A stretch of 64,000 nucleotides of DNA from Gadus chalcogrammus (Eukaryota > Chordata > Actinopteri > Gadiformes > Gadidae): positions 31,995,200 to 32,059,199 of the forward strand of contig NC_079427.1 in the NCBI RefSeq assembly GCF_026213295.1. Reading direction: 5' to 3'. Position numbers and translations under genes: made by a program. Positions 1-11,923 of the stretch are shown here, piece by piece. How positions within the stretch are numbered: position 1 is the first letter of the stretch; the number at the start of each line of letters is the position of its first letter. The notes under the pieces are model-generated. The model made no database searches and was not told the origin of the DNA. It worked only from the letters and a program-made list of their open reading frames with translations.

Positions 1-254
1 CCACTGCATTGTTATATTACCTTTAAAAATACAGTTGGTTACATCATGTTTCATGTGTTTTGAAACTTGTGTGTTGCTACTGATTGACCTCACCATAGCC
101 TACTTTATCCTGTTGTTCGTGGATTTTACAGTGAAGCATTTCTTTGTGCAGACAGGGATATTATTCTTTCATATGGTTTTATATGCTATTTTGTATAGAT
201 TTATACAATAAACACTAAGTGATGATAGGGGTATGTTTGTCCATGCATCGACAG
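1..254. other. AT-rich DNA without a recognisable gene
   Basis: No convincing coding sequence or RNA gene is visible. The stretch is AT-rich. It may be the interior of the hAT element whose right end lies at 255-403, because that element's left end is not in the window. Confidence 0.4.
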
Positions 255-403
255 TAAATTAAGAAACGGGAAAGTAAAGTAATAAGTAGTGAAGTTACTT
301 TCAAATGCAGTAACTACTTAAAGTAAAGTAATCTCATTACAATTTACAGAAGTAACAAGTAATAAGTAACAATTTTTTTTTTGGAGTAACTACCCCAACA
401 CTG
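255..403. mobile_element. Right terminus of a hAT-type DNA transposon
   Basis: The stretch is rich in the alternating AGTAAC and GTTACT words of a common fish hAT terminal repeat and ends in CCCCAACACTG. Read on the other strand the end is CAGTGTTGGGGTAGTTACT, close to the left end of the complete hAT at 37282 (CAGTGTTGGTCAAGTTACT). The next eight bases, GATAAAAC (404-411), would be one copy of the target duplication. The partner copy and the left end were not found, so the element starts outside the window or is truncated. Confidence 0.6.
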
Positions 404-664
404 GATAAAACACAATACAGGCCGGCTTAAATGGCACACTTGTAAGGAATACAAAGGGTACCCCAGCAGAAAGTGCTGAAGATAGATATTCTTTAAAAAA
501 GTATCTGCTATGAATATTTATGCTAAGCCTAAATGTTTTTCTATTCACCTTATTCCGCGCGTAAACAAGGGGGTCGCCATATTGGTTCCGTTTTGTGTTC
601 AATCGTCCGGTTGAGCAACTCCGTTATCGTACAGTGGCACAATACATTAGCAATTTTAGTCAAG

Positions 665-999
665 ATGACCAGCATTATTTGTTCCGTGCGGGGCTGCCAT
701 AACAACTGGAATAAAAGACGGGTGTCCTTGAAACAATACTGTATTGTGCACGGGAAAACCAAGGCAGAATGTTGTGGGGCAACCTTCAATCTTCATCCTC
801 CGCCATCCAGCGATGAGGACCGGCGTATGTGGCTAAAGGCGCTAAATTTGAGGCACCCTCCGAAAAAACCCTTCTCTGTTCTTTTCATTTTGTGGACGGC
901 AGACCATCAGACCAACACCCATACCCCGGGAAATGGTTGGGATATGTTATTCCTCCGGCGAAAAAGGCTTGTCGGATGCTTGTTAGGCTCCAAGGTAAG
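665..999 (+). pseudogene. THAP-domain exon of the transposase (frameshifted)
   Basis: The frame from ATG 665 gives a THAP (C2CH) zinc finger: C-x4-C in CSVRGC, a conserved tryptophan in RRMWLKALN, then in the +1 frame the C-x2-H pair in CSFHFVDG followed by HPYP. THAP domains bind transposon ends. The switch of frame near 862-880 is a small indel that destroys the protein. The exon ends at a good splice donor (AAG|GTAAGA, donor GT near 994). It ends in phase with the acceptor at 4600, so THAP and the DDE exon would have been one spliced gene. The L2 LINE occupies the intron. Confidence 0.75.
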
Positions 1000-1550
1000 A
1001 TAACATTTTAGCACTGACAGCTATCAATATCGCTAGTCGTTAGCCAGCTAGCGTCTAATGAGTAGGATCAGCATATACCCGTAACTATCCCTTGGCTTGA
1101 CCTCAATAAATGAACAGCATTACAAATACATTTTGTCTTACAAGTAGGTGGTGTCATATCTGGCTGTAGGTGAGTTCGGTAACTAAGATTCCTAGTGTTT
1201 AGAATTACGATTGTATGTACTAACTTTCCATCTGTTACTACAGTGTGATTTAGACCTGTCGTGTTGTGATCAGTTAAGAGGTCGTTCTTCTGCTATAGTT
1301 TCTGCCACTTAAGGGGGAACAAAAGGCTTGATAGCTGGGCGGAGCTATGTCTGCCTCAGCTACCATGCCCATTTAAGGGCTAGCTATTGTTAGCGTCAGG
1401 ATCCAGCAAACAAAGACCCTGGAAACAAAGACTAAGGGTGTCTCTCTGTGGGAGTCAAGACCCGGGTAACAAAGACTAAGTGTTCTGGCCAAGGGACTCT
1501 GTGGGAGTCCCTCGAGGAAGCCCGGGGAGGCCATCTGCCCTATTGTAGCT

Positions 1551-2300
1551 ATGTGTCGTACTTCAATAATTGTCAGGATTTCTACCCGTAGACGGCGTTA
1601 CCATGGCTCCTCTGCTCGGCGCAGTAACCCGTCTAATCTTTGCCATCCACCTACCCTTGCTTACACTGACCTTGAGGTGATGGGAGGACTCTGGAACTGC
1701 CAATCGGCGGTCAAGAAGGGGGACTCGATTTCGGCCTACGCGTCCCTCATGACCCTTCACTTCCTGGCCGTGACAGAGACCTGGATCACTCCAGAGAACT
1801 GCTACTCCTGCTGCCCTCTCCACGTCTACTCATTCTCGCACACTCCTAGACCGTCCGGGCGAGGAGGGGGGACCGGACTCCTCATCTTGCCCACTAGAAC
1901 ACTTGGCCAGATCTGCGTTTGAACTCCACGCTGTCACTGTCACCATTCCTATCAAGCTCTCCATTGTGGTGATCTACCGTCCTCCAGGTCCCCTCCGTGA
2001 CTTCTACGACGAGATGGATGCCCTCCTCAGCTGCTTTCCTGAGGATGGCACACCACTCGTTATCCTCGGCGACTTCAACATCCTGCCAGAGAAGTTGCAC
2101 TCACCTGAACTAACCAGCTTTTTTGCCACCTTGGACTTAACACTATCCCCTTCTCCTCCCACACACAGGGCCGGGAACCAGCTTGACCTAATATTCACCA
2201 GGTCCTGCGGCACCTCTGCTCTCTCCGTTACCCCGCTCCCCGTGTCTGACCATCACTTTGTTGATTTTTCTCTCTCCTTGAAATCCTCCCCCCCCCCCCT
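1551..2300 (+). pseudogene. LINE endonuclease (APE-type) domain, frameshifted
   Basis: The endonuclease of non-LTR elements nicks the target DNA. The translated pieces show LAVTETWITPE, then GRGGGTGLL, then after a frameshift near 1905 VVIYRPPGP, ILGDFNI and VSDHHFVDF. These are the ordered APE motifs of L2/CR1 elements, including the ETW, YRPP, GDFN and SDH signatures. The frame change and the absence of an upstream ORF1 mean the gene is not functional. The downstream RT is in further shifted frames. Confidence 0.75.
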
Positions 2301-2829
2301 CCTCTCTAGTCCCCACATTGTCACCACTTGCCGTAACCTCATATCCCTCTCTCCCTCTACGTTTGCCTCTACTGTTCTGTCTTCACTACCTTCTATCGAA
2401 CGATCCTCTCAACTATCTACAGATGAATCTCTCCCCCTCCCTCTCTTCCTCCTTGGATTCCCTCTGTCCCTTCCACTCCAGACCAGCACGATCCTCCGCC
2501 CGCCCTCCTTGGCTGTCCCATCCTCTGCGGACTTGTAGAACAAAGTTGCGAGCAGCTGAGAGGAAATCTGAAAAAAAGAGATCAGACTGTTCTAATGATC
2601 TATCTCACTATCTTTTCCTTCTTTCAGATTTCACCTCTTGTGTGTCAACAACAAAATCTGCCTTCTACCGGAACAAAATCAACTCCTCTGCCTCAAACCC
2701 CAGGAAACTGTTTCCCTGTTCTCGTCCCTCCTCAACCCTCCCTCACCCCCACCTCCTTCCTGCCTCACTGCTGATTACTTTTTTACCTACTTTTTTACCC
2801 TCCTCCCATCCCCTCCTCTGTCTTTACCC

Positions 2830-4398
2830 AATTTAGCCCTCTCACCTCTGACGAGGTCAACAGAATAATAACATCTAACCATGCCAGCACCTGCCCCCTT
2901 GACGCTATCCCCTCCTCTCTCCTCCAGGATGTCTCAAGCGACATCCTGCCATTTCTCACCTCAATTATCAATTCCTCCCTCACTTCAGGCTTTTTTCCAG
3001 CGTCTTTCAAGACTGCAAGAATAAAGCCTCTCATCAAAATAACAACTCTTAATACCACCGACATCCAGAACTACAGACCGGTATCTCTTCATTCATTCCT
3101 GTCTAAAACACTGGAACGTGCTGTTGCTAACCAACTGTCCTCCTATCTCTTATCTAACAACCTCTTTGACCCTCACCAGTCAGGTTTCAAGAAGGCACAC
3201 TCCACTGAGACGGCTCTCCTCGCGGTGATTGAGTCCCTCAGTGCTGCCAGAGCCTTGTCCCTCTCATCGGTTCTACCTGTCCGCAGCATTTGACACAGTG
3301 AACCACCAGATCCCCCTTGCCACTCTTGCTGAACTTGGCATCGCTGAATCTGCTCTTTCCTGGTTCACATCCTACCTGACGAACCGCACCTATCAAGTGA
3401 CATGGAATGGCTCCTTGTCCAAACCTTGCACGCTTCAAACTAGTGTCCCTCAAGGCTCTGTACTGGGGCTTCTTCTGTTCTCCCTCTAGACCAGATCTCT
3501 GGGCTCGGTTATTGCATCACACGGCTTCTCCTATCACTGCTATGCTGATGACACTCAGCTATTTCTCTCTTTCCCCTCATCTGATAAAGCCCTGATTGCA
3601 ACACGCATATAGGAATGTCTGGCGGACGTCAGCACCTGGACAACTGCCCTTCACCTGAGGCTTAACCTCAACAAATCCGACCTCCTCCTAATCCCAGGGA
3701 AAGATTGCCCACACATGGATTTACTGGTCACCGTTGAGAACATCACTGTATCTCCTTCTCCAACTGCCAGAAACCTCGGTGTGGTATTGGACAATCAGTT
3801 ATGCTGCACCGCAAACATCACTGCAGTGGCCTGATCCTGCAGATTTGCACTTCACAACATCCGCAGAATCCGGCCCTTCCTCACAAGAGAAGCAGCTCAG
3901 CTTCTAGTCCAATCACTGGTCATCTCCCGCCTCGACTACTGCAACTCACTCCTGATTGGAATTCCTGCCTCTGCGATTAAACCTTTGCAGCGCATCCAGA
4001 ATGCGGCAGCGCACCTCGTGTGCAACCTACCAAAGTTCTCCCATGTGACCCCCCTCTTCCGGGACCTCCACTGGCTCCCTGTAGTAGCTCGCATCAAATT
4101 TAAGACGATGGTACTGGCATACAAGGCAGTCGATGGAACTGCCCCTGCCTACCTCCAAGCATTGCTAAAGCCACACACCCCAGCTCAATCCCTCCGCTCA
4201 ACTACCTCAACTGGACGTCTGGTACCGCCATCGCTAAGAGCGAGCAAATGCTGTTCAGCAAAGTCACAACTTTTCTCGGTTTTGGGACCTCAGTGGTGGA
4301 ACGAGCTCCCTGCCGCTCTCAGGACCCCAGAGTCGCTCACTATCTTCCGAAAAAGACCCAAGACTCACCTGTTCAGAGTCCACCTCGACTCTGCATAG
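2830..4398 (+). pseudogene. L2-type reverse transcriptase, multiply frameshifted
   Basis: Family blocks are visible in changing frames: LTSDEVNRII and NYRPVSLHS near 2840-3090, HQSGFKKAHSTETALLAV near 3175-3230, QGSVLG near 3450-3470, then HCYADDTQLFLS (catalytic ADD) near 3535-3570. The C-terminal region 3985-4398 has the L2 signature RIQNAAAHLV, LHWLPV, YKAV and PQWWNELPAALR. An in-frame TAG appears at about 3610. This enzyme copies LINE RNA at the nicked target. Breaks in at least four places exclude function. Confidence 0.75.
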
Positions 4399-4600
4399 CC
4401 ACCTTCCCCCTTCTGGCCACCATTGTACACTGTATTTCAAAAGTGTCTGCTAAATGCCCTAAATGTAAATGTAAATTACAAGATAAGATTAGGTCGAGGC
4501 TTTCTAATTTGATGTCCAGGACTGGTTATGTTGAAAGGCAGCAAAATGATTAACCTTATGGTTGATAACTTACTGATGTCTGATGCTGTTATTTCTGCAG

Positions 4601-5609
4601 AACCTTCAACCAGCTCTGCAATCCAGAAGACTGCTGGGATGACACACTGTGATGCTTCTACACAGGGGAAGTATACATTCATGGAAGATCACATCTATGC
4701 TGTCAGTGACTCACTCCATTGTCCTCTCCTCCATGACCAGGCAACACAGTGTCCTGAACAACATCTTGTACACACCGGACTTCTCCGGAATGATCGGCTG
4801 TGTCTACTGTACACTGGGTTGACAGTGGATGCCTTTGAGGCTTTATCCGACGACCTGAAAGAAGGATGCAGCATCTCTCAGCAGCTACATCCCAAGGATC
4901 AACTGTTGATGACCCTGATGGAGCTCCGGCTGAACCTATTGCAGGACAACATCGCAGAGAGGTTCAGAGTGTCTCAGTCTGTGGTCAGTAGGATAATCTC
5001 TCAGTGGCTGGACTTCATGGAGGAGAAGATGAGGTGCTATGTTCCATGCCTGCCCAGGGAGACGATCCAGGCAACGATGCCACAGAGCTTCAAGGAACAT
5101 TATCCATTAACCACATGCATAATCTCTCTTCAGAAGGCTCACAATCTGGACTCAAGAGGCAAGTCTTACAGTCATTACTATGGACATAATACAATCAAGT
5201 TCCTCATAGCTATTGCACCATGTGGTTTGATTATGTTCATCTCTCCAGCATATGGTGGGAGATACAGTGACAAGTTCATCACAGCCGACTCAGGGTTTCT
5301 AGATTATCTGCGTCCAGGCTGACCGAGGAGTTGTTATCCAAGATCATCTGTTTGAACGTAAAGTCAAGCGCGTCCTGCCAGGTTTCACCAGAAGAGGCCT
5401 TCCCTTGTCCGAAGAAGACACCACCAACAATGAGGCGCATAGCCAATGTCCGAGTGCACGTTGAGAGGGTCATACACCGCCTGAAAAACTACAGAATAGT
5501 CTCTCAAACAGTGCCCATTAACCTTGCCCCGAAATTTGACAAGATTCTGAGAGTTTGTGCAGGTCTATGTAATCTTCGTGAGGACATTATACAAGAAGAT
5601 GACGAATAA
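4601..5609 (+). pseudogene. DDE_Tnp_4-type transposase exon of the ISL2EU element
   Basis: The exon starts after the acceptor TTATTTCTGCAG (4600). An HTH-like part (ERFRVSQSVVSRIISQWLDF) precedes the nuclease core. The core has LDSRGKSYSHYYGHNTIKF, IAPCGLIMFISPAYGGRYSDK, a shifted ADRGVVIQDHLFERK (second aspartate, near 5325-5365) and HVERVIHRLKNYRI (glutamate). The segment normally carrying the first catalytic aspartate after TTCII is missing at about 5125, a short in-frame deletion. Deletions near 5320 and 5430 also shift the frame. The enzyme would cut transposon ends; this copy cannot. Homology to the THAP-linked fish family is from memory of its motifs. Confidence 0.75.
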
Positions 5610-5894
5610 GATGTTCAATCAGTTATAAGTAAAATCAGTTGTAATGGTTACATGGTTAAAATGTTGTTTCTCTTGTTGTTTATATTGTTCATTTTTAAAA
5701 ATCTATAACAAACTTTAACTGATATCTGTATTTTTATACACAAACATGATGTATTTGTCAGAGAGGGTCAATAAAATAAACTTGACACATATGAGGCATA
5801 TGCTCAACCCTTTAATGATTGAGTTAATGCGTTGACATAATACTAAAAGCTAATTGCATTAAAAACAATAGGCAATAATATATACAAATAGTAG

Positions 5895-6336
5895 TTAAAA
5901 TATGTACAAGTAGTTAAGTAGTATAAAGTAATAATTTGCTAACTGCATATAACGCTCACAGAGCAACAGGCGACCTTCATTATACTCTTCTGAAACAAAA
6001 GGAAGCATGTCTCTGAAATAGAATGCTCTTAGTCTAGCCACAGTCTTTGCACAGAAAGCCTCATCATATGGAATGTGAAGCATTACCTGTTTTGAATGAG
6101 ACCAAATCAGTAACTTGCATGCCTTTAGCTTTTTGCAGAACAAGCAAATTTGTACTTGTTTGGATGTAGAAGCCGCGGGTAATAATTAAAAAAAGATTCC
6201 CACATGGCACCTGATGCCACCGCCGCATGTCATCCACCCACTCGGTGGAGATCATTAACCTCGGGTGGCGAAGTACAATCCCTCCATCCGAACTTTTGAC
6301 ATGTTTTTTGTCTCTTCACACGTTAGCCTCTCCATC
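5895..6336 (-). pseudogene. YqaJ-type nuclease remnant, internally deleted
   Basis: On the minus strand the 5' part reads EWVDDMRRWHQVPCGN and then TRGFYIQTS. The 3' part reads LLIWSHSKQVMLHIPYDEAF, then FYFRDMLPFVSEEYNEGRLLL. These match the opening and the closing segments of the YqaJ recombinase-like protein of ISL2EU elements, with the nuclease core between them deleted (junction around 6120-6145, where the frame also changes). The gene converges on the DDE exon, whose stop is only about 285 bp away. Identification is by motif recall, so moderate confidence. Confidence 0.6.
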
Positions 6337-6449
6337 TTAATTCGCCGGGTATTTCAATGTAGCTATCTAGCCATAGCTAGCCGACCAGAAGTTTCAAGAC
6401 AAGGCGGAAGACAATAACATTTATAAAGGGGCGTGGCGGAATAAGGTGA

Positions 6450-7952
6450 TTACTATAGATATTATTTAACAATACAATAACCTATAAACGAGAAAGTTTT
6501 AAAAAATACCTGTAAATACCTGTAAAAAGACAAAGGCGAGAAAAGACAGACAGATCAATCATCTGAACAAGAAGTACATTTCCAAAATTTAAGTTAAGGT
6601 GTGACCATAATCTTTCCCAAAAAAAATCGAGCAGTTGAGAAATCTTTGAAGATGTCTTTAATCAGCATGAACTTGTGAACCTTTCTCCGGTGGACAGTGG
6701 ATTAGATTGTTATCCAATGAAAATAAAACAACAGAACCCTGAGTTTTAGGCTCAGACACAGAAGTACATCACTACCTCTATCAGCCCTGGGTTCTGGCTA
6801 AAGCCCGGGATTACTGTGCTACCTTTCCAGCACACTGTTTCTGTGGCTCATGTCTCGATAACATGTGGATATACATTAACTCAAAACAAACAACACAAAC
6901 TGCCAGTCTTTCAGCAATGGATGTTGCGAGCCATGGGCCCTGGAGAGACACCAGTGCTGAATGTTTGAATGTCGGAATGCTATTTGTCTTTCAGTTTTTA
7001 TTTCAAAGGTCTTTTTGGGCTGTCAATATAAACCAAAAACAATATAAAAAACGGTGCTGTAGGTAAGAGTTATGCTGAGAGAAAATGTGTGGAAGAGAGC
7101 AAGATTGGGACTACTAATTAAACTAACTTAACTACCAAAAAATTCCCCTTTCTCTGCAACCTCCCTCCCTAAGTTACTCTGTCAATGAGAGGTGTTGATT
7201 TGATTGACAGGCACGATGGATCTCTTTAAGCAATAATGGAAGTGATGCCATGATTTGTCAAAAATGAGCTTGAGCAATGTAAAATCTAAATAGGCGGGCC
7301 GGGAGCAGTCAACACCAATCGAATGATATCCTCACAGAACATTTCACTCACTTATAGCTGATGGATGGCTGTGCCATTTATTACAAATTATACCCAAATA
7401 TTATCTCTTCCATTTTATCTACATCATCTTTAATTATGGCAAATATTATTTTGGATAGAGAATATTTCACAACTTCGAGTAGATTCATTTTGAGACATAT
7501 TCCCTGTTCACTCCGAATGTTCTGCAGACAACGGTTGTCTGTTGCAGCCTCAGAACAAAATAAACGCACTCACATTTTTTTCACAGCTAAGACATAAACA
7601 ATTTGAAGATATATACACATTTTGTTAGTGTTTTGATAGATACAAGTGCATAGTTAGTATGAATAGTTGGGTCTAGTCAGCCAAGTGGAACTGGGTTTAA
7701 TTAAATAAATGTGCATTGATTCATGTCGGAAAACACTGCTTCACTGAAACAACATATTCTTCACATTGGCCTTCATCTTGTATGGGCACCTGCACAGGAC
7801 TTGATATATTCTGTATTTATATTACAGCAGAATCATTTGGAAATTGCATGAAATTGTACGTAAATAGCATAAGAAAAGCAGACATTTATTGACAGTTACT
7901 CTTCCTTGGTTCTCTTATAATAAGTAATCTCCAGCCAGCATCCTGTCTCATG
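6450..7952. other. AT-rich DNA, no gene recognised
   Basis: I see only short random frames on both strands. No transposon terminus with a matching target duplication and no coding motif was found. This may be unique host DNA or very old repeat sequence. Confidence 0.4.

Positions 7953-8041
<89 letters not shown>
7953..8041. repeat. (CT)n microsatellite
   Basis: An almost uninterrupted CT dinucleotide run of about 88 bp. It produces a meaningless Leu-Ser repeat in one frame. Confidence 0.97.
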
Positions 8042-8043
<2 letters not shown>

Positions 8044-8581
8044 ATGTCCTCTCATCTGTGCTTTACATTTACTTATATGCACTTGCTGCTCCACCCCTTT
8101 TTACCTTATCTTCCTGTCCTCTCTATTTTGGTCTCCTCTTAGGACCATTCAGGCCATTACCAGCATCAACATCACCTCATCTCAGCTCAATTTTGCTCTT
8201 TGTTGTTTTAGCACTGGTGTTGAATATATAATGTATATTATTCTGGAAAGCGCTTTATATTAAGGTCCTTGTAATAAGCCTTAGTTCTTATGTAATAAGA
8301 CCTTATTATATGCTTATTAACATTAATTTGTGTTAATAAGACTATCAATAAGTGTTAATAATAACATAATAAACATGTTTATTGTGAGATAAGACCTTAA
8401 TAAGCACTCATAAGTTAACTATTTATTGGTTGCTTAATAACATTAATAATGGTCTTATATATAATAATGAGATTCTTATAGTTGTTAATAAACGCATTAC
8501 AAACCCATTTATTGAATCTTTCTAACTTACCTATTATCTCATTGTTAAACCTTTACTAAGCATTTTTTATGCTTATTAGTG

Positions 8582-8653
8582 TTAATAAATCCTTTATTAA
8601 ACTGCCAATTATGCATTTTGCAGGTATGGGATCTAAAGCGGGAACCATGCTTA
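8582..8653. repeat. 72-bp direct repeat, left copy, flanking the L2
   Basis: It starts TTAATAAATCC and ends GGAACCATGCTTA. It matches 13888-13959 with four substitutions and no gaps. The L2 lies exactly between the two copies, so this is either an unusually long target-site duplication or a pre-existing tandem repeat. Confidence 0.9.
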
Positions 8654-8930
8654 TTAAGGCAAGGCAAGGCAACTTTATTTATATAGCACTTTTCATACAC
8701 AAGGCAGACTCAAAGTGCTTCACATATAAACATTGTTATACATTAAAATAAAATAATAGATAAGTAAAAGAAAACATATGCAAAGAAATGAGTAAAATAG
8801 AAAGTTAAAAAGGCTTTTTAGTAAGTAAAATTGAAAGTGCAATGTATTTAAGAAAGTGAGAAAATTAAATTGAAAATAAAGGGAAAGTTAAAAAGGCATT
8901 TTAGTCAAATAAAGCTAAAGTATTTAAGAT

Positions 8931-11857
8931 TTAGCAGAAAGCTAAAGCAAACATAAAAGTCTTCAATCTTGTTTTGAAGGTGCTCAGAGTTGGGGCAAGT
9001 CTTAAATCCTCAGGGAGTTTATTCCAGCTATTTGTTGCATAGTAACTAAATCCTGCTTTCCCATGTTTCGTGTTTACTCGGGGGATAATTAACAGATTGG
9101 TCTCAGAAGATCTTAGTGTTCTAGAAGGCTTATGTAGTGGAAGCATATCAGTTAAATATTTTGGGCCTATACCATGTAGGGATTTATAGGTTAGCAACAT
9201 GATTTTAAAATCAATTCTCTGACCTACAGGAAGCCAATGTAACGATTTAAGAATTGGTGTAATATGTTCAAATTTTTTGGTCTTTGTTAATACTCTAGCA
9301 GCAGCATTCTGAACAAGCTGAAGCTTCCTTAGAGTTTGTTTTGGGAGACCTGTAAGGAGACCATTGCAGTAATCAAGCTTACTAGTGATAAAGGCATGTA
9401 CAAGTTTTTGTAAGTCTTCTGTGGACATGAGCCCTCTAAGTCTTGCTACATTTTTAAGGTGATAATATGCAGATTTTGTAACTGATTTGATGTGACTTTC
9501 GAAATGTAAATCAGAATCCATGATAACCCCTAGTTTTCTGGCTTTGATTGAGGTTTTCAGGGACAGAGAGTGAAGGTGTTGGGTTACTTTAAGCCTTTCC
9601 GTTTTAGCACCAAATACAATTATCTCTGTTTTATCCTCATTTAGCTGAAGGAAATTTCGGCACATCCAGTCTTTCACTTGCTCAATGCACTGGCACAGCA
9701 GATCTATGGGCGGATAGTCATTTGGTGATAGAGATATATAGATTTGCGTGTCATCAGCATAGCAATGATGGTCAATATTGTTATTATGCATGATTTGCCC
9801 TAGTGGGAGCATGTAGATGTTGAATAAAGAGGGTCCTAAGATCGAACCTTGTGGGACTCCACACATCACGTTGGTTGATTCTGATACAAAGTCGCCGATG
9901 GAAAAAAAGTAGTTCCTATTTTGTAGGTAGGATCTGAACCAATTTAAGACTGTGCCTGAAAGCCCCACCCAGTTTTCTAACCTGTCCAAAGTATTGTATG
10001 GTCTACAGTGTCGAATGCAGCACTGAGGTCTAGTAGCATTAGTATTGAGGTTTTGCCAGAGTCTGTGTTAAGACGGATGTCGTTTACAACTTTAATGAGG
10101 GCGGTCTCAGTGCTGTGCAGGGGTCGAAATCCTGATTGGAAGGTGTCATAACAACCAGTTGATGCCAGGAAGTGATTAAGTTGCTGGAGGACAACTTTCT
10201 CAATGATTTGATATTGGTCTGTAGTTGTTAATAATAGAGGTATCTAGGCTCCGCTTTTTTAAAAGGGGTTTAATAACTGCAGTTTTCAGGGCTTTTGGGA
10301 AGTTGCCTGACTGGAGAGAGTTGTTAACTATCTGCAATATGTCTATTGCTAGGCAGTCAAAAACATTCTTAAAGAGGTTGGTAGGTAAAGAATCAAGGCA
10401 ACAGGTGGATGGCTTTAGTTGTGTAACAGTTTCCACAAGAGTTTTAGAGTCAATAACATTAAAGCATGCCATCCCTGCCACGTTACTTTTGCCTGAACAG
10501 GGTGGTAGTCCAACATTTTTGTTTGAAGTGGAGATATTGATGGCGCGTCTGATGCCCTCAATTTTATCAGTATAAAAAGCTGCAAACTCATTGCATTTCT
10601 GCGTGGAATGGAGATCAGGTGGAATTTGTGTTGGGGGGTTGGTCAGTCTGTAAACAGTTGCAAATAGGGTTTTTGCATTATTATTATTGGATTTAATGAT
10701 ATTGGAGAAAAATGTTTCTCTAGCACTTTTTAAGTCTGAATTGTAGGCACGGAGGCTCTCTTTGTAGATATCATGGTGAATTTGAAGTTTTGTTTTACGC
10801 CAGATGTGTTCAACCTTCCTGCATTCTTTTTTCTGTGCTGTTACAGAGGCAGCTTTTCTCCAGGGTGCCTTTTGCTTTCCAGAAATCGTTTTAACCTTAT
10901 AAGGTGCAATGACATCCATGATTTTCAAAATTTTCAAATTAAAGTTTTCTACAAGATCATCAGCAGAACATGGGTTGAGAGGTGGTAGTAAGGAGATGGC
11001 TTTTCTAAAAAGTACATACGATTCTTCATTGATATACCGTTTTTTGACAGTGTCTGTATGTCGGGAATAAAAGATATATTAAAGAAAACACAAAAGTGGT
11101 CAGACAAGGAAGGATCAGTCACAGAGAGATCAGAAACATTGAGGCCCTTTGTGATAACCAGGTCTAGAGTGTGGCCCTTACAATGAGTAGTCTCTTTCAC
11201 ATGTTGGGACAGTTCAAATGTGTCCAAAATGGTAAAAAGTTTTTTTGCACACTTGTCATTCAAATCATCAGTATGAAAATTGAAGTCACCAGTTATAACT
11301 AGACAGTCAAAGTCTGTGGAGATGCTAGACAATAATTCTGTGAATTCATCGAAAAAATTTGCAGAGTATGTGGGTGGCCTGTAAATAATTAATAGGAGAA
11401 CTCTGGGGGAGCATTTCAATACAGCACAAAGGTATTCGAATGATGGAAAATCACCAAATAACATCTGTTTCCCCTGAAAATCATTTTTAAATATAACAGC
11501 AACCCCTCCACCTCTTTTTCCAGATCTACATGCATCAAAAAAGTTATAGTTGGGAGGAGCTGTCTCTATCAGAACGGTTGCACTGTTATTTTGTTCCAGC
11601 CATGTTTCAGTTAAAAACATAAAATCCAGTTTAGAGGTGGTAATAAAATCATTAACTAAAAATGATTTGTTATTAAGAGACCTAACATTAAGTAGACCCA
11701 TCCTGATGGTGTTGTTGATAGGCTTTAAGGTTGTTTTTGGTTTGGAGGAAATATGTATGAGATTTGTGAGGTTAGCAGTGTGTCTACGTTTCCCTTTGTT
11801 TACTCTCTTAGTGGTTACAGCAGGAATGCAAAAGTTGCCATGTTTTGACATAGGCAA
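8931..11857 (-). pseudogene. L2 ORF2: APE endonuclease plus reverse transcriptase, frameshifted
   Basis: Reading leftwards from 11857: MGLLNVRSLNNKS, LTETWLEQN, GKRGGGVAV, IIYRPPTYS, ITGDFNFHTDD and SDHFCVFF are the endonuclease motifs. The frame then changes near 10990-11020. The RT part has NNYRPISN (about 10205), [16 protein letters not shown] (near 10130, after a second lesion), [13 protein letters not shown] (near 10010), then VPQGSILGPSLF and HCYADDTQIY (ADD catalytic pair) in the frame 8931-9989. The C-terminus carries LVQNAAARVL, LHWLPV and SWNKLPEDLR, diagnostic of L2. Three small indels separate otherwise well-preserved segments, so the copy is fairly young. Confidence 0.85.
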
Positions 11858-11923
11858 CCTTGGGTTCAGCAGATTATGCGAAACGTCCTTTATACTTTGT
11901 CTACGGCTGAACCCTTTTTTGTC

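Larger units (their letters stand above)
1327..4476 (+). mobile_element. L2-type LINE inserted in the transposon intron
   Basis: Endonuclease and reverse-transcriptase remnants run in order on the plus strand. The element ends in the fish L2 (Maui-like) 3' tail, with TCTGCTAAATGCCC followed by repeated ATGTAA words (about 4447-4476). The 5' boundary is not certain; about 1327 is my estimate from where CG-rich UTR-like sequence starts. Several frameshifts and stops make it a dead copy. It lies in the same orientation as the host transposon gene and inside its intron, so it postdates the ISL2EU element. Confidence 0.7.
546..6449 (+). mobile_element. ISL2EU/Harbinger-type DNA transposon with THAP, DDE and YqaJ genes
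   Basis: The element begins with CACCTTATTCCGC and ends with the exact inverse GCGGAATAAGGTG. ATT directly abuts both ends (543-545 and 6450-6452). It holds a THAP zinc-finger exon, a DDE_Tnp_4-like nuclease exon on the plus strand, and a convergent minus-strand remnant of a YqaJ-type nuclease. ISL2EU elements are known for this transposase plus YqaJ pairing. An L2 retrotransposon sits in the intron between THAP and DDE exons and accounts for about 3 kb of the 5.9-kb length. All genes are broken, so the copy is inactive, although its ends could still be acted on by a related transposase. Confidence 0.75.

Noticed and set aside
7950..8231. Frame with a Leu-Ser run (CT repeat) on the plus strand
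   Set aside because: It reflects the (CT)n microsatellite; the remainder has no recognisable domain.
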